Assembly: GCF_022213955.1 (NCBI RefSeq)
Contig: NZ_JAKNTW010000030.1
Span: forward strand, 39,955 to 103,954
Source of the DNA: Dolomitihabitans soli
Lineage (GTDB): Bacteria > Actinomycetota > Actinomycetes > Streptosporangiales > Streptosporangiaceae
Direction: 5' to 3'
Length of the DNA: 64,000 nt
Each line of letters opens with the position of its first letter. Position 1 is the stretch's first letter. Of this stretch, positions 56,054 through 63,861 are shown piece by piece. The notes beneath the pieces were generated by a model that saw only the letters and a list, made by a program, of their open reading frames with translations, searched no databases and had not been told where the DNA came from. Both the position numbers and the translations under genes were made by a program.

Positions 56054-56788
56054 GTGGGAAAGCTCGATGGCAAGGTTGCGGTGATCACAGGCGCGACAAG
56101 TGGGATGGCGCTGGCCGGTGCGAAGTTGTTCGTTGATGAAGGAGCTCACGTCTTCATCTCGGGCCGGCGGAAGGACGTGCTGGACGAAGCCGTCAAGCTG
56201 ATCGGCCGGAACGTGACCGGCGTGCAGGGCGATTCGGCCGACCTCGATGATCTGGACCGTTTGTTCGAGACGGTCAAGCAGGAAAAGGGCACGGTCGACG
56301 TGTTGTGGGCAAGTGCCGGGACCGGCGAGCAGGGCAGGCTCGGCGAGATCACCGAGGAGCAGTTCGATGCCGCCTTCTCGCTGAACGCGCGCGGCACGCT
56401 GTTCACGGTCCAGAAGGCGCTGCCACTGTTCAACGACGGAGGCTCGATCGTCATGACCGGGTCGAACGCGTCGCTCCGGGGCTACCCCGATTGGAGCGTG
56501 TACGCAGCGAGCAAGGCCGTACTGCACGCCTACGCACGGGTGTGGGTGTCCGAGTTGAGGGACAGGAGGATCCGGGCGAACGTGCTCACCCCCGGCTCGG
56601 TCGTCACGGCGAAAATGGAGGAGGTGTTGGACGAGCAGATGAAGGCGCAGTTCGAATCCGTGATCCCGCGGCGAGAGATGGGCCGCCCTGAAGAGATCGC
56701 GTCGGTCGCATTGTTCCTCGCCTCGGACGACTCGAGCTACGTCAATGGCATGGAGCTGGTTGTCGACGGCGGCACCACAGTGATCTGA
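56054..56788 (+). CDS. Short-chain dehydrogenase/reductase
   Basis: The 244-residue classical SDR starts at GTG 56054 (MGKLDGKVAVITGA, TGGAG upstream). It has a TGATSGMAL nucleotide motif (normally TGxxxGIG, so the last glycine is changed), an ASAG segment in place of NAG, the catalytic Ser in VMTGSNAS and YAASK. The C-terminus ends VVDGGTTVI. It uses NAD(P)H for a small carbonyl or alcohol; substrate unknown. It is probably repressed by the divergent TetR protein. Confidence 0.9.
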   Translation: MGKLDGKVAVITGATSGMALAGAKLFVDEGAHVFISGRRKDVLDEAVKLIGRNVTGVQGDSADLDDLDRLFETVKQEKGTVDVLWASAGTGEQGRLGEITEEQFDAAFSLNARGTLFTVQKALPLFNDGGSIVMTGSNASLRGYPDWSVYAASKAVLHAYARVWVSELRDRRIRANVLTPGSVVTAKMEEVLDEQMKAQFESVIPRREMGRPEEIASVALFLASDDSSYVNGMELVVDGGTTVI

Positions 56789-56949
56789 GCGCGTCGCTGG
56801 TGGTCGTCAGCGCCGCGCCGCGCAGGCCGGGCGCCGGTCCCGGCGGTCTGGCGCGGCGCGGCGCCGGCAGGTACCCGAGCTGGAGCGGGTTGGTATCGCG
56901 CGTCCAGCCGGGCGCGGAGGTCCAGGCCGAGTTCGCGTCGTTGCCGTCC

Positions 56950-57330
56950 TTGCAGTACGACATGATGTCGGCTCGGCGGCGATCTTCGGGGTGGTCTTCG
57001 GCTCGGCCAAGGCCCAGACCGACGGCTGGAGCTCGGCGGTCGCACTGATCCCGCCGGCGGTCTCCGGCTAAACGGCTTCGTCGTGCTTTAGAAGGTCGAC
57101 CGTCACCCGCTACGCGTACTCGCCGACCGCAACCGCGGTGCCGCCTATCGCCACCGCCACCAACCACTACCTGACCCACCACGGCAGCACCGCCGTCGTC
57201 AGCGCCACCGTGCACGGGTTCACCGTCGGCTATTGGTGGGCCGCGGGCGCCTTCTGGGCGGGTGCCGTCATCTGCGGTGCCCTGATCCGCGGCGGCACCC
57301 GGCTCCACCACGAGGCCGGCCAGCCCGAGC
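56950..57330 (+). pseudogene. MFS drug-transporter remnant
   Basis: The fragment IFGVVFGSAKAQTDGWSS is followed by a stop at about 57072. In another frame ATATNHYLTHHG, then GYWWAAGAFWAGAVICGALI and RGG resemble the last helices of DHA2-type (14-TMS) efflux pumps. Most of the gene is deleted. The region 56789-56950 holds nothing clear. Confidence 0.5.
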
Positions 57331-57455
57331 CCGTCGACCAGGTCGTCAGCGGGCCGATCCGACACCTGGTCGCCGGCGAACCTTCGACACCCCGGCCCAG
57401 CACGCCAGCAAGACCCCCACGACCAACTGATCCATACACAACAAGGGAACACGTC

Positions 57456-58073
57456 ATGACCACCATCAGCATCATCGGCTCGGGCAACATGGCCACCGCC
57501 ATCGGCACCCGGGCGGCGAAGCACGGCCACACCATCGAGCTCATGAGCCGCAACACCGCCAAGGCTCAGGCGCTCGCCGACCAGATCGGCAACGGAGCCA
57601 CTGTCGGCACGTTCGGCGCAAGGCCGGCGGGTGACATCGTCATCGTGGCCGTCCTGTACACCGGCGCGGTTGAAGTGGTCGCGCACTACGGCGATGCGCT
57701 GGCCGGCAAGATCCTCATCGACATCACCAACCCGTTCAACGCCGACGTAAGTGGACTCGTGACTACCGCGGGCAACTCGGTGTCCCAGCAGATCGCCGCC
57801 GCCGCCCCCGAGGGTGCACACGTCGTGAAGGCATTCAATTCGATCTTCCGCGGCGTCCTTGCTGAAGACACGCCCCTGGACGTGTTCTTCGCCGGCGACA
57901 GCGCCGAGGCGAAAGCACGTGTCGCGGCGTTTCTGGAGAGCTTGGACATGCGGGCCCTCGACGCAGGAGGGCTCGAGATGGCCTACGTCCTTGAATGGGC
58001 CGGAATCCTCCTGGTGGGCCTGGCACGCAACGGCGCCGGCTTCGACATCGCCTTGGGCGCCGAGGTCCTCTGA
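57456..58073 (+). CDS. NADPH-dependent F420-reductase-like protein
   Basis: The 205-residue protein has an N-terminal Rossmann motif (ISIIGSGNMATAIG) and the AFNSI and DITNPF segments typical of NADPH:F420 oxidoreductase-like proteins (F420_oxidored / ProC-type fold). It could reduce F420 or another acceptor, but its size and the absence of the full F420 site make the substrate uncertain. Start: ATG 57456 after AAGGGA. The same frame extends upstream into the MFS remnant, which is not part of the gene. Confidence 0.85.
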   Translation: MTTISIIGSGNMATAIGTRAAKHGHTIELMSRNTAKAQALADQIGNGATVGTFGARPAGDIVIVAVLYTGAVEVVAHYGDALAGKILIDITNPFNADVSGLVTTAGNSVSQQIAAAAPEGAHVVKAFNSIFRGVLAEDTPLDVFFAGDSAEAKARVAAFLESLDMRALDAGGLEMAYVLEWAGILLVGLARNGAGFDIALGAEVL

Positions 58074-58094
58074 AGATTCTCTCCAGGAGAGAAC

Positions 58095-58395
58095 ATGGCC
58101 ACGGTGGTATTCATCAACCGGCCCCAGCCGGCGGCTGGTAAGCGCGACGCTCTGATCGGCCTCCTACGCGAGTTCGCCGACTCGATCAACGCCGACCCGG
58201 AATGCCTTTCATTATTCGGTCCACGAGTCGATCGATGACGAGGCCACGCCCTTGACCGTCATCCAGGCCCACACGTCGGTCGCCGGCTTCGAGAAGCACG
58301 GCGAATGGATGGCGCCGAACATCCCGCGACTGGTTCCGCTGCTCGCGTCCCCGCCCGACCCTCCGGTCCTGCTCCGGTCGGTTTACGAGAAGCTC
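58095..58395 (+). pseudogene. ABM-domain monooxygenase disrupted by a +1 frameshift
   Basis: From ATG 58095, MATVVFINRPQPAAGKRDAL and LLREFADSINADPECL match the antibiotic-biosynthesis-monooxygenase (ABM) ferredoxin-like fold. After about 37 codons the frame hits a TGA near 58236. The continuation HYSVHESIDDEA and HTSVAGFEKHGEW lies one frame over, starting at about 58210, consistent with one extra T in the CTTTCAT run. The second part runs on past the normal ABM end without a stop in register. Either a decaying gene or a sequencing error. Confidence 0.7.
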
Positions 58396-58585
58396 CACGA
58401 CTCCCTGACGGCAGCCAAATTCCTGAGAAGCATAAATGGACCACAATCGGCATTTCACAGTCGCGAGTCCCACCTCTTAACCTCGGAGCGAGGACGACGA
58501 GCCGAGAACGAACTGATCGTTCGGTGGTGTCCCACGATCCGGACCGGCCCGGCCCGGATCCAAGCCTGCAGGGGAGAAGAGCCCG

Positions 58586-59617
58586 ATGAACAGCGCACTG
58601 ACCGCCATCGGCCTGTCCGTTCCCGTGCTGGCCGCACCCATGGCAGGCGGACCCACCACACCCCGGCTGGTCACGGCCGCCGCCGAAGCCGGCGCCCTCG
58701 GCCTGCTGGCCGGCGGCTACAAGCATCCAGAAGCACTCGCCAAGCAGATTGCCGAGGCACGGGCCGCCTTCGTTCCGTTCGGCGTCAACCTGTTCGCCCC
58801 CAATCCGATCCCGGTCGACCCCGCCGCCTACCGCCGCTACGCCCTCACCCTCCAGCCCGAAGCCGACCAGTACGGACTCACTCTCTCCGAAGTCGCCCTC
58901 ACCGAAGACGACGACCATTGGCGAGATAAGATCGACCTCCTCCTGGCGGACCCCGTCCCGCTGGCGAGCTTCACCTTCGGCATCCCGGATCCGGCGATCA
59001 TCAAGGCGCTACGCGCCGCCGGCACGCTGATCATGCAAACGGTCACCTCAACCGAAGAAGCGCTCCGCGCCGCCGACGCCGGTGCTGACCTCCTCACCGT
59101 GCAGGCCGGTGCGGCCGGCGGGCACTCGGGCACCCTCACCCCCGACCGCATCCCCGCAGCGACACCGATCGCCCGGCTCGTGCGCGAAGTGGCCCACGTG
59201 ACCAATCTCCCGCTCATCGCCGCGGGAGGTATAGCCACCAGCCATGCCGTCGCCGAGGTCCTGCGGGCCGGCGCCGCGGCCGCCATGGTCGGCACCGTCC
59301 TGATCCGCTCCGACGAAAGCGGCGCCTCAAAAACGCACCAGGACGCTCTCGCCGACCCGGCCCGCGACCGGACGCTCGTCACCCACGCGTTCACCGGCCG
59401 CCCCGCACGCGCGCTCCGCAACGCGTTCACCGACCGCTACCACCACCTCGCCCCGGCCGGCTACCCCGCACTGCACCACCTGACCAGCCCACTGCGCAGA
59501 GCCGCGGCCGCCGCCGGTGACACCGAGCGCCTCCACCTGTGGGCCGGCACCGGTTTCCGGCACGCGTCCGCCGAGCCCGCGGCGCGCATCCTGACCCGCC
59601 TCACGGCAAACCTGTAA
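58586..59617 (+). CDS. Nitronate monooxygenase
   Basis: The 343-residue TIM-barrel flavoprotein has VPVLAAPMAGG at the N-terminus, FGVNLFAP, TLIMQTVTS, QAGAAGGHSG with the conserved His, IAAGGIA and MVGTVLIRSDES. This is the standard set of NMO/2-nitropropane dioxygenase motifs binding FMN. It oxidises alkyl nitronates (propionate-3-nitronate type) to the carbonyl and nitrite. Start: ATG 58586 with GGGGAGAAGA upstream. Among the broken genes around it, it is intact. Confidence 0.9.
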   Translation: MNSALTAIGLSVPVLAAPMAGGPTTPRLVTAAAEAGALGLLAGGYKHPEALAKQIAEARAAFVPFGVNLFAPNPIPVDPAAYRRYALTLQPEADQYGLTLSEVALTEDDDHWRDKIDLLLADPVPLASFTFGIPDPAIIKALRAAGTLIMQTVTSTEEALRAADAGADLLTVQAGAAGGHSGTLTPDRIPAATPIARLVREVAHVTNLPLIAAGGIATSHAVAEVLRAGAAAAMVGTVLIRSDESGASKTHQDALADPARDRTLVTHAFTGRPARALRNAFTDRYHHLAPAGYPALHHLTSPLRRAAAAAGDTERLHLWAGTGFRHASAEPAARILTRLTANL

Positions 59618-59650
59618 CCCGCCACACGAACCGACGATGGGAGAACGCCC

Positions 59651-59988
59651 ATGACATCCGAAAACGAACACGACGATGGTCTGCTCGCCGTCGTCACCGG
59701 TCGGCAGGGCTGAGATCCGCGATGCCGCTGCTGTACGTCGACCTGGTCGAAGGCCGCACACCAGGCGAGATCCAGGCACTGCTCGACGCCGACCCACGCC
59801 GCCGTGGTGGAGGCGTTCGAGGTGCCGGAACGCGACCGGTTACCAGGTGGTTCGCAACGAGATGATCGCCTTGGACACCGGCCTGGGCATCGTCCGCCCA
59901 CCGCGCCTAGTGATCATGCATGTGGTGAGCCGCCGCCGTGATCCCGCCCAGAAGAAGCGCTTCTACGACCTGCTGGCGCGGAACCTGA
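59651..59988 (+). pseudogene. NmrA-type start plus a frameshifted tautomerase
   Basis: ATG 59651 with a good GGGAG site gives only 20 codons ending VVTGRQG, like the first strand and loop of NmrA-type NAD(P)-binding proteins (VTGATGRQG), then stop. At ATG 59722 MPLLYVDLVEGRTPGEIQAL begins a 4-oxalocrotonate-tautomerase-like domain. It breaks at about 59790, continues in a second frame (AAVVEAFEVPERDR) and in a third (YQVVRNEMIALDTGLGI, PRLVIMHVVSRRRDPAQKKR). Two frameshifts make it non-functional. It runs directly into the 47-bp repeat at 59989. Confidence 0.6.
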
Positions 59989-60035
59989 GTCATCCGGGCG
60001 GTGTTGCGCAAGGCGGGACGGCGGGAGTTCAGCGA
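59989..60035 (+). repeat. 47-bp repeat, copy 1
   Basis: This is the same as 62092-62138 except for one base (46 of 47). In one frame it codes VIRAVLRKAGRREFS. Here the frame continues as HGGFVVEGSGDGKPFQVADD and LARS to about 60135, the tail of a small protein I cannot name. No further gene is supported up to 60359. Confidence 0.8.
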
Positions 60036-60359
60036 GCGCCACGGTGGGTTCGTCGTGGAGGGGAGCGGCGACGGAAAGCCGTTCCAGGTCGCCGACGACG
60101 CCGAGGTGTCCGCGCAGAAGCTCGCCCGCAGTGACCCCCCCCCTGCATATCCACGCAGGAACCGCACCTGAGCTGCGGCCCCGGTCGCCTGCTGTGACCT
60201 GGGGAGACGTTCCCGGCGGCCAGGGGCGGTAAGGCAGGTGTCATGGACACCGCCTTGCACGGTCTCGCCGACGACGGCCGCGCCGACCCGGTGCGAGAGC
60301 TGATTTCTGTCATGCGGGTCCTGTGACACACGCACTACCCTCCGCCGAGCGGAAGGCTC

Positions 60360-61619
60360 ATGCTGAGCGTCATGACCATTCGTCGATTAGCCACGTTCGC
60401 CTCGCGGCTGGGAGCCGCGACCCTGGCCGTCGCGCTGCTCGCGGCGAGCCCCGTGGCCGCCGCTGAAGACGGCGGCCTCGACCGGCAGCGGCTGCGCCAG
60501 ACGCTGGACGCCGTGCACGAGGCCGGCATGTACGGCATCTACTCGAACGTCGTGGACGGCCGGCGGAGCTGGAAGGGCGCCTCAGGCGTCGCCGACGCCG
60601 AGACCCGCCGCCCGATGCGTCCAGACATGGTGCACCGGGCCGGGAGCATCACCAAATCGTTCGTCGCGGTCGCCGTGTTACAGCAGGTCGGCAAGGGCAC
60701 GATCGAGCTCGACGCCCCCATCGGCCGCTACCTGCCGGAGCTGATCCCGGGGGAGCGCGGGCAGCAAATCACCGTACGCATGCTGCTCAACCACACCAGC
60801 CACATCGCCAACCACACCGATGTGCTCTTCCCGACGGTCGAGAGCCTGGACGCCAACCGCTTCCGTACCTTCCCGCCCGAGGAACTGGCGCGGGCGGGGC
60901 TCGGCGCCCCCGCGACCGGGCAGCCGGGGGTGACACCCGGGGCGTACTCGAACACCAACTTCGTCATCGCCGGCCTGCTGCTGGAGAAGGTGACGGGCAC
61001 GAGCGCCGAGCGGTACATCACCGACCACGTCTTCCGCAAGGCCGGGCTGCGGCACACGTCGTTCCCGCGTACGCCGTACCTCCCCGGGCCGAGCTCCAAG
61101 GCGTACGAGGCGTTGTTCGGGTACTTCGACCCGCCCAAGGACTACAGCGTTTACAACATGTCCTGGGCCTGGACGTCGGGTGCGGTCGCCTCGACGATGG
61201 AGGACCTCAACCGCTTCTTCCGGCTGCTGCTGCGCGGCGAGCTGCTCGACGCGACCCTGCTCGCCGAGATGCAGAAGACCGTACCCATCCGGTCGTTCTC
61301 AGGCGCTGTGTTCGACTACGGTCTCGGGATCTTCCCCCTCGACCTGCCGTGCGGCAGGTTCTGGGGGCACGACGGGAGCGTCCCCGGCATGCAGACCTTC
61401 GCGTTCTCCAACGCCGACGGCGGCCACCAGTTCGCCTTCGGCACCAACCTGAGGAACTACCAGCAGCTCGACGAGAACGGTGGCCCTGTCGCGCACGCCA
61501 TCGACTTCGCGATCGGGGACCACCTGCTGGAGGCGGCGTGCGGGCCTGACACAGCGGCGACCAGGGCAGCGCGGCCGCTCCCGGCGATCGGCGTGGACGG
61601 AGGCACGGCCACACCGTGA
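60360..61619 (+). CDS. Secreted serine hydrolase, beta-lactamase/D-Ala-D-Ala carboxypeptidase family
   Basis: The 419-residue protein has an N-terminal signal peptide (RR near the start, a hydrophobic stretch and an AxA site around 32-35). SITK carries nucleophile S96 and K99, YSN is in YSNTNFVIAG and the third motif is HDGSVPG. It is the paralogue of the protein encoded at 31645-32763 with matching blocks along the length (VRMLLNHTSH vs VRMLINHTSG; DLNRFFRLL vs DLNRFFGLL), but only this copy has a signal peptide. Start: ATG 60360 with GGAAGG just upstream. A hairpin follows the stop. Confidence 0.88.
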   Translation: MLSVMTIRRLATFASRLGAATLAVALLAASPVAAAEDGGLDRQRLRQTLDAVHEAGMYGIYSNVVDGRRSWKGASGVADAETRRPMRPDMVHRAGSITKSFVAVAVLQQVGKGTIELDAPIGRYLPELIPGERGQQITVRMLLNHTSHIANHTDVLFPTVESLDANRFRTFPPEELARAGLGAPATGQPGVTPGAYSNTNFVIAGLLLEKVTGTSAERYITDHVFRKAGLRHTSFPRTPYLPGPSSKAYEALFGYFDPPKDYSVYNMSWAWTSGAVASTMEDLNRFFRLLLRGELLDATLLAEMQKTVPIRSFSGAVFDYGLGIFPLDLPCGRFWGHDGSVPGMQTFAFSNADGGHQFAFGTNLRNYQQLDENGGPVAHAIDFAIGDHLLEAACGPDTAATRAARPLPAIGVDGGTATP

Positions 61620-61621
61620 CC

Positions 61622-61673
61622 GGCGGCGGCGCGGGCGGGTCACCGATCGGCGGCCCGCCACAGCGCCGCCGCC
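61622..61673 (+). terminator. GC-rich hairpin after the serine hydrolase
   Basis: Perfect 11-bp arms GGCGGCGGCGC (61622-61632) and GCGCCGCCGCC (61663-61673) enclose a further short GC stem. They lie immediately downstream of the stop at 61619. From 61674 to about 62013 no gene is recognisable. Confidence 0.6.
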
Positions 61674-62013
61674 GCCCAGAGGCCCGCCGGCCATGACGAG
61701 GGCGCCGTGACAGCATCCACCGCTGCACCCCCGCCGTCGCCAACCGCGGCAGAGAGCTTCCTCGGAGGCATGTCGGCGCGACCCGCCAGGCACAGCACCG
61801 CGAACGCGATACGGCACAGGCTACGGCCCTGCTGCTCACGGCCGAGCCGGAAACCGACGCCGGGCGGGGCGGGGCCCCGCCCGGCGTGCGGGAGTCTCTC
61901 CTCCGCCACCGAGGGGAGGCCTTTAGTCCTGGGGAAATTTCCAACGGATTTGCCTGACCTGCACTGATGCAGGACGCTGGGACTGAAGGCTCAGCGCGTT
62001 TACGGTGTGGACT

Positions 62014-62277
62014 ATGAGCGACGGCAAGCCGGAGTTCGGGTACGGCGCGTGCCGCCGCCCGCTATGGACGGCGCGGGACCGGGACGCTGAGGTCATCCGG
62101 GCGGTGTTGCGCAAAGCGGGACGGCGGGAGTTCAGCGACCGGCTTGGGCGAGATGCTGTAGCGCCGAAGCCACGCTCAGCGCCGGCTCGATGCCCTCGCG
62201 TCCCGCCGGAAGCTCCAGCGGATAGGCCAGCCGCGCCTCGCCCTGGTTGTTCGCCGTCGGCGCGGCGATCTGGTTGA
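62014..62277 (+). pseudogene. Truncated small gene ending in the 47-bp repeat
   Basis: ATG 62014 gives MSDGKPEFGYGAC, then DRDAEVIRAVLRKAGRREFS. After the repeat the frame runs into the complement of the SpvB-like gene and loses sense. Together with copy 1 it suggests a once intact protein of about 70 residues (N-terminus here, C-terminus at 60036-60135). I do not recognise the family. Confidence 0.4.
62092..62138 (+). repeat. 47-bp repeat, copy 2
   Basis: This is the second copy of the sequence at 59989-60035, one mismatch. It ends within a few bases of the 3' end of the truncated SpvB-type gene, marking a rearrangement junction. Confidence 0.8.
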
Positions 62278-62989
62278 CCGCGTTCGACGGATCGGCCGCC
62301 TGGATACCGCTGATCCTGGTCGGGTCGAACGACACCTGGTCGGGACCCTCAGGCGCGTTCACCGTCGCGTTCACCATGTCGGTGAAGTGGTTCGTCCGCG
62401 AAATGATCAGCTGCCGCGTGGTGTCGACCGAGACCACCTCGAGCGCCTGCCAGCAGCTGCTCACCGGGTCGAAGTAGTACGTCCGCACGTCCTGCGGCGT
62501 GAGCCCCGCCGCCTCGAGCTCCGCCGCGTCATACGGCACGCTGACCGTGATGTCCTGTTCGAACTCGTACGGCGTCGGCGTGAACCGATAGCCGGCCCGT
62601 GGCCCCTCGGTCACGTTCTCCATTCCCGCGCCGAGCACCGGGAGCTGCTCCTCGGTCAGCGGCGTGATCCCGATCTCGGTCGGCTCGTCCAGCGCAGTCA
62701 CGCCAAGGTCCAGCCGGACGTCGTCGTACGAGATCGTCTTGGTCGCCTTGGCGTCGGCCGTGACCGTGTAGGAGGGCCGGACCGTCAGGCCCTTGAGCTC
62801 CTTGATCGGTGAGACCGCCTGCCGCTCCGCGTTCGGCGTGGGCTCCGGCGGGGGAGCGCCCGCGATGCAGGCCGCGGCGGCGGCCGTGTCGGTGTCGCCG
62901 GACGCCGGCGCCGTGACCGCCACCAGCCCGGGGAGCGCCACTGTTATGGCGGCGACCAGGCATAAGAAACGCGAACGCATACTGATCAC
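62132..62989 (-). CDS. Truncated SpvB/TcaC-type (Rhs-like) secreted toxin N-terminus
   Basis: The 285-residue product has a signal peptide (RSRFLCLVAAITVALPGLVA) followed by a beta-rich segment. It then has a stretch ending GEARLAYPLELPAGREGIEP and ALSVA, the hallmark start of SpvB domains of Tc and Rhs-type toxins (normally ...PALSLSYSSGGGNG...). At that point the homology stops and ALQHLAQAGR and a stop follow. So thousands of bases coding the repeat body and toxin tip are missing. Start: GTG 62989 with GGAG 7 nt upstream (ATG 62980 possible). The truncation abuts the 47-bp repeat. Probably a pseudogene. Confidence 0.7.
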   Translation of the reverse strand: MISMRSRFLCLVAAITVALPGLVAVTAPASGDTDTAAAAACIAGAPPPEPTPNAERQAVSPIKELKGLTVRPSYTVTADAKATKTISYDDVRLDLGVTALDEPTEIGITPLTEEQLPVLGAGMENVTEGPRAGYRFTPTPYEFEQDITVSVPYDAAELEAAGLTPQDVRTYYFDPVSSCWQALEVVSVDTTRQLIISRTNHFTDMVNATVNAPEGPDQVSFDPTRISGIQAADPSNAVNQIAAPTANNQGEARLAYPLELPAGREGIEPALSVASALQHLAQAGR

Positions 62990-63063
62990 AACGCCACTCC
63001 CGAGTCAGCCGTACGAGACCCGAACGCAAAAGCAGCAATAGTGATCACTGCCGCGTAACATGA

Positions 63064-63537
63064 TTAACATTTACCTTCAAAGGTGTCCAGCGCCTGCCTC
63101 GCCCACTCCCGGGCACCAGCGAACTTCTGCTCTCCGGCAGAACGCCGAACCTGGCTCATGAGCATCTCGTAGGCCCCGATCAGGGCAAAACTCGGCCATG
63201 CGGCGATCACTCGGCCGATCAATGTGGGCTCGGCCACCGCGACGTTGGCCCCCAAACTCGCCAGCCCACCGACCACCAGGAGCGTCCACGGCAGGGCCCC
63301 ACCGCCCTTGCCATACCGGCATGCCAGGAGAAGAGACATCGACGCGGCGATGATCGTCCCATCCACCGACAAAGGGATCAGCGCCGCGGCCAACCTGTCT
63401 TCCCCGTGTCTCAGAGCCAATTCGTGCATGTGACGGAACGAAACGATCGCGGCCACAAACGCGACAAGGAGCACACTCGCCGTCGCAGTGCGCCGGATCC
63501 ACCGGTCGGAACGCGCGTTGCGGCTCGCCGACGACAA
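63064..63537 (-). CDS. DUF2637 membrane protein (Spd-type, plasmid/ICE-associated)
   Basis: The 157-residue protein has four hydrophobic segments in the DUF2637 arrangement: VLLVAFVAAIVSFRHMHELA, then LIPLSVDGTIIAASMSLLLA, ALPWTLLVVGGLASLGANVAVA and a last helix around VIAAWPSFALIGAYEML (quoted in parts). Relatives are spread proteins of actinomycete conjugative plasmids and integrative elements. Start: TTG 63537 without a good ribosome site, so the true N-terminus may have been lost or lie elsewhere. It suggests past insertion of a mobile element here. Confidence 0.75.
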   Translation of the reverse strand: MSSASRNARSDRWIRRTATASVLLVAFVAAIVSFRHMHELALRHGEDRLAAALIPLSVDGTIIAASMSLLLACRYGKGGGALPWTLLVVGGLASLGANVAVAEPTLIGRVIAAWPSFALIGAYEMLMSQVRRSAGEQKFAGAREWARQALDTFEGKC

Positions 63538-63559
63538 CGGCGGTGAAGCCTCGCCCTGG

Positions 63560-63710
63560 ATCAGCGAGCTGATTCAACAGGAGGGCGGCCTGGATCTGGT
63601 TGATGACTCCGGCGCGGGCCCAGCGGGCGAAGAAGCGGTAGGGCCATCGCGTTGACCAGGTGGTGTTGTGCGAATAGATGCCCAGGTTGACGCTGCTCGC
63701 CGTACCCGGA
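63560..63710 (-). pseudogene. Possible IS5-type transposase N-terminal remnant
   Basis: The minus strand reads TTWSTRWPYRFFARWARAG and then VINQIQAALL, which resembles the helical start of IS5-group transposases that begins before the DDE domain. It is interrupted on both sides and has no inverted repeats. Confidence 0.4.
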
Positions 63711-63804
63711 TCCACGAGCCGTGAGAAGCACGAGCACTGTGCCGAGCCTTGCAAAGCTGCCGCTCGGGCGGAGCATGAGGTGGCTGACCGGCGCGCCGGG
63801 GCGT

Positions 63805-63847
63805 CAGTACGGCGATGCCCCGCGCGTTCGGGGGCATCGCCGTACTG
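63805..63847 (-). terminator. Strong intrinsic terminator hairpin
   Basis: Perfect 17-bp arms (63805-63821 and 63831-63847, beginning CAGTACGGCGATG and ending CATCGCCGTACTG) enclose a 9-nt loop. It lies 15 bp past the stop of the minus-strand gene that runs off the right end. Confidence 0.8.
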
Positions 63848-63861
63848 GATCGTGCGGACCG

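Noticed and set aside
60136..60144. Run of C bases as possible slippage or phase-variation tract
   Set aside because: It lies after a gene relic with no open reading frame to switch.
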